The notes under the pieces are model-generated. The model had not been told where the DNA came from and did no database searches. It saw nothing but the letters and a program-made list of their open reading frames with translations. Position numbers and translations under genes: made by a program. A stretch of DNA of 12,738 nucleotides, taken from Phoronis ovalis. Lineage: Eukaryota; Phoronida; Phoronidae. Each line of letters opens with the position of its first letter. The first letter of the stretch is position 1. Location: assembly GCA_028565635.1 (NCBI GenBank), contig JAOXYB010017564.1, positions 5,940-18,677 of the forward strand, read 5' to 3'. Below, one piece after another: positions 7,960 through 12,738 of this stretch.

Positions 7960-8125
7960 AGTCGGGGACCCATATGTTCCCAGGATGTCGCATTTTGTGA
8001 ATGAACAATGACACAGTTCTCTGCGCATTAGCGTGGTTCATTCAAAAATGTTGCATGCTCCATCACGTCCATGCAGATAGCTTATTTGTTGTACAAGTAT
8101 ATTCAAACCACTCAGATTTGCTTTC

Positions 8126-8156
8126 TAATGCATGTTAGTCTATTAAACATGCATCA
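8126..8156. repeat. Short inverted repeat AATGCATGTT / AACATGCATC
   Basis: AATGCATGTT at 8127-8136 faces AACATGCATC at 8146-8155, complementary over nine bases, across a ~9-base loop. It lies in the same ATGCAT-rich stretch as the palindrome at 7927-7959. Confidence 0.6.
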
Positions 8157-8605
8157 TGCAGTGCATAATGAAAGCGCTTGCAGACGTTTGAAACTGCCTC
8201 AAACAGCCAGATATTACCATGACAGATGAATACGTCTAAAAGTAAGCTGTTCCACTGAGAACGTGATTGATGAAGTAGATTTTTGAAATTGTTTGGTTCG
8301 ATGCTAAACTGCCAACTAAAATCAGTAATAAATACAGGAAGCTTTTATCACTTATATTCCTCCAAAATAGTTTTGAAAGCAGTCTGACATATAACATTAA
8401 CACAGATTTATCAATTTTAATACAAAAATATCTTTTTAATACAAAGAAAAAGATACAATGACTATGATACATTATTTCCCAATTATTCCATAAATTAATT
8501 TCATTATTACAAGGAGAAAAAATATCTGTTATATTCTCAAAGAAATAATTTATAATACTAGAGGATTTGTAATTTACAGATTTTCATAGCATCATGTACA
8601 TCAGG

Positions 8606-8819
8606 ACCGGTTGCACAAAAGTTTCACCCATGAGCAAATTTAGTGAGACTTTAACAATAGTCATGTATTTTCTTCTTGACACTTCAAAGGGCATAGAATA
8701 CAAATTAATACCAAGATTGATGTGATAATAATATTCAAATGTCTACCAGAGCACGTTATAGAAAATGGGGGATACAGTTACATTTTGTAACCATTTGGTT
8801 AATATTTTCTGCAACCAGT
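8606..8819. mobile_element. Probable 214-bp MITE with ~23-bp terminal inverted repeats
   Basis: The left end ACCGGTTGCACAAAAGTTTC (8606 onward) and the complement of the right end ACTGGTTGCAGAAAATATTA (8819 backward) match at 18 of 23 positions and share the core GGTTGCA. The interior is AT-rich and has no coding capacity. No target-site duplication is evident, so the copy is old or the borders are off by a few bases. The superfamily was not assigned. Confidence 0.5.
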
Positions 8820-9389
8820 TATAGTTTACTTTATAACATTAGTAACAACACCTCATTTCTTTCACTATTTAAAAAAACATTTAAAGTTATTTTAAGCTAT
8901 TTGTAAAATTTATGCATATAGAGTGGTTATTAATGAATTCATCATATTTACAAGCTTGATTTGTAGAATTCCCATGACAGCGAATACTAACATTCTATTG
9001 CAAGCTGGAAGTCAAGTATGCAAAATGTAATATTTGTAATGTGACACTGTTCTTATTCAAATTCTAGAAGCTAAATTACTGATTATATTTCCAAACAGAA
9101 CAGTATTTAAAAGTATAACTAATTCTAAAGCCAAATCTGCAACAAGACATTGCAAAACGGTGATAAAAACAAGTATAATTAAATGCAACAGATAGCCAAA
9201 AGGCTTTCAACACAGATTCTACACCTGGTCACATGTTATTTATACTCAGTACTACAGTAGAAATAATCAAACTCAAATTTAATGACAAAGTATCTGGTTA
9301 ACATTCCAAAAATACTGAAATCCCCAGTATTACCAAAGAAGAAGCAGGCAAATATACAGCTGAATTGATCCTCACAGGATTTGAGATTC
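8820..9389. other. AT-rich intergenic DNA downstream of the rightmost gene
   Basis: Nothing recognisable was seen. It lies beyond the best poly(A) signal of the minus-strand gene at 9390-12365 and would be downstream flank, or extra 3' UTR if a more distal signal is used. Confidence 0.4.
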
Positions 9390-9395
9390 TTTATT
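9390..9395 (-). terminator. Poly(A) signal of the rightmost gene
   Basis: The minus strand reads AATAAA here (tttatt on the plus strand), followed about 15-25 bases downstream by ctgtgaggatc. It is the best candidate seen between the stop codon and the MITE; other signals cannot be excluded. Confidence 0.45.
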
Positions 9396-10051
9396 GACAT
9401 CAAAGCACTTGGCAGCGCAAATATTCATCCCTTCATGGACATCAGACCTTCAAACCTCACATTTTCTTTGACGAGCAATATCAATCATTACTGTGGGCAA
9501 TATTGAAACAGGGTAATCATCACTGTGTGCAATTGTGCTTCTATTTCAATAGTCACTTAGGTATAACATTAAGACAGTGACACAATTTCATGATAACATC
9601 AATACACTTATTCTTTAACAAAACATGAAGAAACCAAACAAAGCAGAAATAAACAACAATTACACAGCAACCAATCAGAAATGTGCATGATGTCATTTAA
9701 ATTAAAATTTTATGATTACAACACATGTTATGAATTTTCTGCATATATATTACAGTATACAGAATAGCACCAAAAATACTAAATATACATATTTGACTTT
9801 TCATTGATTATTCTAAAGATCAGTGGTGTAATGATGTACAATCATGTCTTGATTCTCGAAACAAAATGAACCTCAGCTTCTGCGCAATTCCTTTGTAATT
9901 GCAAAATTCAAAACTCAGACACATAATTATAAATTTTGCACTTTTAACAGAATTCTGAATCAGAATAAGAGTTTTACAATTGCGTGAAATAAGATACTGT
10001 CTGAAACATTTTACTTAGTAATGCTGTTCTAAAATCCGAGACCTTGGTCTT
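9390..10051 (-). other. 3' UTR of the rightmost gene
   Basis: On the minus strand this follows directly after the stop codon at 10054-10052. It is AT-rich, has many in-frame stops and shows no further splice-linked coding sequence. It runs about 660 bases to the poly(A) signal at 9395-9390. Confidence 0.5.
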
Positions 10052-12365
10052 TTATGAATTAGCAGGAGGTAAACCGGTGTAATGAGGCACTTGTGTACTA
10101 TAGGGAGACCCTGTACCTGCAGGGTATGATTGAGACGTTGGAGATCCATAACCACCATCTTGATGTACATAAGAATACTTCGCGCTTCCTTGTGGATAGG
10201 GAGGTAAATTACCAGGATATCCATTCTGATACGATGTCGGAAGCATAGGTCTCTCAGGATTGGGCCATGCTGGTCGAAAGTTTGTCATTGGAGAAGCCAT
10301 AGGTGATGGTATATGATGTGGCGAGTTGGCATGCGGAGATGGCGTATGACCACTGGGAGAGTTCGAATGTATCGGTGAATTTAGGTGCTGTGGTATGTGC
10401 AGAGTAGGTCTCTGTGGCGAAACATTTAAATTAGGCATAAATTGCTGAGGTGGGTTTAAGTTATTCACATACTGATGTTGTCCTGTCATATGTTGCGGCA
10501 TATTTGGGTCATTGCTATGGTAACCAGGATGCTCCGCAGTCATTGGGGGTCTCTGAAGCAATGCTTGTATTGTTGGTGCCGACGAAAATGACGTTAGATT
10601 ATAAGATACATGGTTACCAGTTGCATTACCATGGCCTTGACTAAAATATCCATTACCAGAGTTTATATAACTCACAGGAGTACTAAATGTTTGCGAAATG
10701 GCTTTAAAATCACTAGCAGAAAAACTACTAGCTATATTGCCTAATTTCATATCCTCCTCCTGGTCGAGAATTTCATCGGCGATATGCGTTGGAAGTTCTC
10801 CTTCCTCCTGCTCATCTGGCTGCATCATGACATCATTTGTTATGGCATCAAATGTCTCTCTAGATATATCAGCAGCAATAGCTTTTTCCAATTCTGAGGT
10901 ATCATCATTGCCACCATTTTCATTTTTACCTGCAAGTGTACAGGAAGCATGCTATATACAAAGATGCCATTATCCTTTAAATGACATCAAAATCTCAAGA
11001 TTGTTTTATATTATAGTTTCATAACAGTTGGCATTAAAATAAACATTGCAATTAGATACCTCATATGTGATAAACAACTAACCAGTTATATAACCCCAGG
11101 CCTCAAATAAACAGTATTTATTATGAAATGTAATCACAGAATAAAATGTTACGTACCTGAGAAAAAATCATTAAAAGCCTCTGGAGGAAGTTTATTTAAC
11201 ACATCATTAAATTCATTGTCTTCTAAAAGTTTTGATGCTTGATCTAATGGAAGATCAAAGGACTTGTCTATTGCACCTGAAACAGCAATATTTAGTACTA
11301 ACATAATAGCACCATGACCATTATTATCATGTTTTTTTTTTGCGAGTGTGCAGAGCAAAAGACTTGCAAAAGCTTCTTCTAAGTGATTTGCATCAGGCTG
11401 CCCTAGTGGTGAATGCCTGCTAGCTTCAACTCTATCATGCCCCATAGTCTGTTGCTTATTTTAGTCACATGACAAACCAATCAAAATTCATTTCTTTCAA
11501 TAATTTGTGATACTGGCTGTTATTCAGTTTTTTTCTTTGACAGTTACATTTATAGGTTTGAGGGAGTACAATTTTACATTATGTGTGTACCTGGAGAGAA
11601 CTCATCTTGTGAATTATCATCCAACTGTTTGGTGATGTCAGTCTCACCCATAGATGACTGATTTAACATAGCACTTGAGTGAGCAGCCACTGTATCAAGA
11701 TTTGGTGTAACAGGCATAGCTACAAAAACAAGAATACGGATACGTTAACTATATTTATATGGTGTTTTCAGCATAAGTGCAAATATATTCATATCAGAAC
11801 TATCATCATATTATAACCTCAACTTGGATGAGTGATGCCTTATCACGGAACACCAAACAGGCAAAGAATCTTTCAGCAGCTTTAGGAGGGAGGTATAATG
11901 CATGCACTTGAATACTGAACTTGTGATATACATTGTCTTATAACAGTTGGCGTACTGAAGTCAACCGTAAACTACATTTGCAATTGACATGTAGCAAATA
12001 CTGTAGTAGTATTATAGTCAGGGAAACAAGCGTTCGATAAATGCTTAGCTTCTTCTTGAATCATCAGAGCGTGATGAGGTACCCACTAAGGGAATTCACA
12101 TACGAAACGAGTTAAATCGCTAAATATTACACCCGAGACAGAGAAAATTCACTAAGCATTTATCCTCTCCGATAAAAACTGTTACTAGTAATCTCTTATT
12201 CTTCATACCTGTGTCTCCTGTGGGCTCAGTCGGAGGCATTGGTTTTTGAGGACGGACTTTCTTTTGACCTTTTTTCTTTTTCTTTGCCGGTCGTAGAAGA
12301 GCCAACGGTTTCGGTTTCTTCCGAGGTTTCTTTATTGGTACTTCAGGTAAAGAGTCTAGAGTTAC
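9390..12365 (-). CDS. 3' part of a gene for a large, unrecognised nuclear-cofactor-like protein
   Basis: Four minus-strand exons (12209-12365, 11591-11719, 11157-11276, 10052-10929) have clean AG/GT borders. All three junctions are phase 1 with a split Gly or Ala codon, giving 427 residues and a TAA stop at 10054-10052. The gene continues beyond the right edge. Residues 11-42 are very basic (KKPRKKPKP, then KKKKKGQKKVRPQK), like a nuclear-localisation or nucleic-acid-binding tail. Residues 103-134 are acidic and amphipathic with two F-N-D-phi-phi motifs (FNDVL, FNDFF), typical of transactivation segments. Residues 165-195 are Glu/Asp-rich. The rest is Pro/Ser/His/Asn/Gln-rich and disordered, with an SP-repeat patch at 313-350. 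The features suggest a chromatin or transcription cofactor. I considered KMT2C/D-type proteins but saw none of their conserved motifs. Confidence 0.8.
10052..10929 (-). CDS. Unrecognised gene 3, terminal coding exon (878 bp, disordered tail)
   Basis: The acceptor is acacttgcag|GTAAAA. It codes Gly completed from the previous exon and 291 residues to TAA. It opens KNENGGNDDTSELEKAIAAD, passes through an acidic stretch (PDEQEEGELPTHIADE), then a long Pro/Ser/Asn/Gln/His/Tyr-rich region. The patch at protein residues 313-350 repeats SP and H, for example SPSGHTPSPHANSPHHIPSP. The end reads HYTGLPPANS. A weak donor-like CTGCAG|gtacag at about 10118 could allow an alternative 3' end, but the stop followed by AT-rich sequence looks like the true end. 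Confidence 0.85.
11157..11276 (-). CDS. Unrecognised gene 3, third visible exon (120 bp, activation-like motifs)
   Basis: The acceptor is ctgtttcag|GTGCAA and the donor TTCTCAG|gtacgt. It codes Gly plus 39 residues: AIDKSFDLPLDQASKLLED, then NEFNDVLNKLPPEAFNDFFS. Acidic residues interleaved with Phe/Leu suggest a short helical docking or activation segment. Confidence 0.85.
11591..11719 (-). CDS. Unrecognised gene 3, second visible exon (129 bp)
   Basis: The acceptor is tttttgtag|CTATGC and the donor TCTCCAG|gtacac. It codes an Ala completed from the previous exon, then 42 residues from MPVTPNLDTVAAHSSAML, ending in an acidic patch (KQLDDNSQDEFSP). Confidence 0.8.
11720..12208 (-). other. 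Intron with a 13-bp inverted repeat
   Basis: This 489-bp intron of the rightmost gene has no coding sequence. GATAAATGCTTAG at 12036-12048 has an exact complement at 12152-12164, enclosing about 103 bp. That could be a very small, old MITE or chance. Confidence 0.45.
12209..12365 (-). CDS. Unrecognised gene 3, lysine-rich exon (157 bp)
   Basis: The acceptor is catgttttcag|GTAACT and the donor GACACAG|gtatga. It codes 52 residues plus one base, starting VTLDSLPEVPIKKP in phase 0, with about 19 Lys/Arg in the middle and a Pro/Thr-rich end. It is the first exon of this gene visible in the window; its upstream neighbour is beyond 12738 (12366-12738 reads as intron). Confidence 0.8.
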
Positions 12366-12738
12366 CTGAAAACATGAAATGAGTTGTAAAGAACAAAAAA
12401 TAGCAACAACAAAAGGAACAAACACACATTTAGAGTGGAGGGATAGAATATGAATTGGAGAAGTTTCCACTTATGTAATTTTCAAGGTCATGATATTTCT
12501 ATTGTCTCTAATTTAGCAAAATTCAAAATCTGAACCACGAAAGTATCGAGCCTGAAAAATAACCAACATTGGAATAATTGGTGCAAGTGCACTCTGAGTA
12601 ATATGACAAAGGGTTGTTCCCTCAAATGTGAGTATTGAAAAATAGGATTGAAAAAAAAAACACAACAAGACAACGACGATTCGAAGAATCATCATTGTAC
12701 GCTGTTTAAATTGGCTATTTGAGCGAAAGGAATTGCAT

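Larger units (their letters stand above)
7630..8605. other. AT-rich intergenic DNA, no gene found
   Basis: No phase-linked exons, RNA genes or recognisable element bodies were seen. Short open frames occur on both strands (7765-8028 and 8236-8472 minus) without splice or composition support. The part at 7927-8165 is unusual for its density of ATGCAT-type palindromes, listed separately. Confidence 0.5.

Noticed and set aside
8236-8472. Minus-strand frame of 78 codons as a transposon or membrane-protein fragment
   Set aside because: The upstream extension faintly recalls LINE open frames, but other frames look equally plausible and no motif or splice site supports it.
10015-10224. Second minus-strand frame overlapping the terminal exon of the rightmost gene
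   Set aside because: It is a shadow in another frame; the phase set by the three upstream exons selects the frame that stops at 10052.
10450-11024. Plus-strand frames of 64 and 108 codons opposite the terminal exon
   Set aside because: They are antisense shadows of the coding exon, running into intron without splice support.
12209-12365. Assignment of the rightmost gene to KMT2C/KMT2D from its Lys-rich and acidic segments
   Set aside because: Only composition matches; none of the conserved motifs of those proteins was seen, so no symbol was given.

Overview
This is an AT-rich (roughly two-thirds A+T) stretch of animal nuclear DNA. Genes are cut into short exons with canonical GT/AG borders, the introns run from a few hundred bases to about 1.1 kb, poly(A) signals are AATAAA, and intergenic DNA is packed with decayed mobile elements. 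The style (LINE 3' tails with short tetranucleotide tails, MITE-like elements, intron sizes) suggests an invertebrate, perhaps a lophotrochozoan such as a bivalve. That placement is inference.

Layout. (1) Positions 7-3405, minus strand: the 5' end of a multi-exon gene that continues beyond the left edge. Six exons join without breaking frame to give 159 residues of Ser/Gly/Pro-rich, then charged, protein that I do not recognise. (2) 3406-6530: intergenic DNA, featureless at first, then a repeat nest from about 4430. The nest holds a retroelement 3' tail ending in (TATC)5, a 420-bp element made of ~31-bp repeats between inverted ends, a LINE-like 3' end, and a second array of ~32-bp repeats. 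The two arrays differ in unit sequence but share the same terminal sequence. (3) 6721-7629, plus strand: a compact two-coding-exon gene for an 83-residue single-pass membrane protein that resembles the cytochrome c oxidase assembly factor COX14. (4) 7630-9389: AT-rich intergenic DNA with a nested palindrome and a probable 214-bp MITE. (5) 9390-12365, minus strand: the 3' end of a large gene. Four exons join in frame for 427 residues ending in a stop, followed by a 3' UTR with a poly(A) signal. The product has a lysine-rich segment, acidic hydrophobic motifs and a long Pro/Ser/His/Asn/Gln-rich tail, as in nuclear transcription or chromatin cofactors; the family is not recognised.

The three genes show no functional link. 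The two minus-strand genes flank the COX14-like gene, which is read the other way. The most unusual feature is the pair of repeat-filled elements at 4683-6265.
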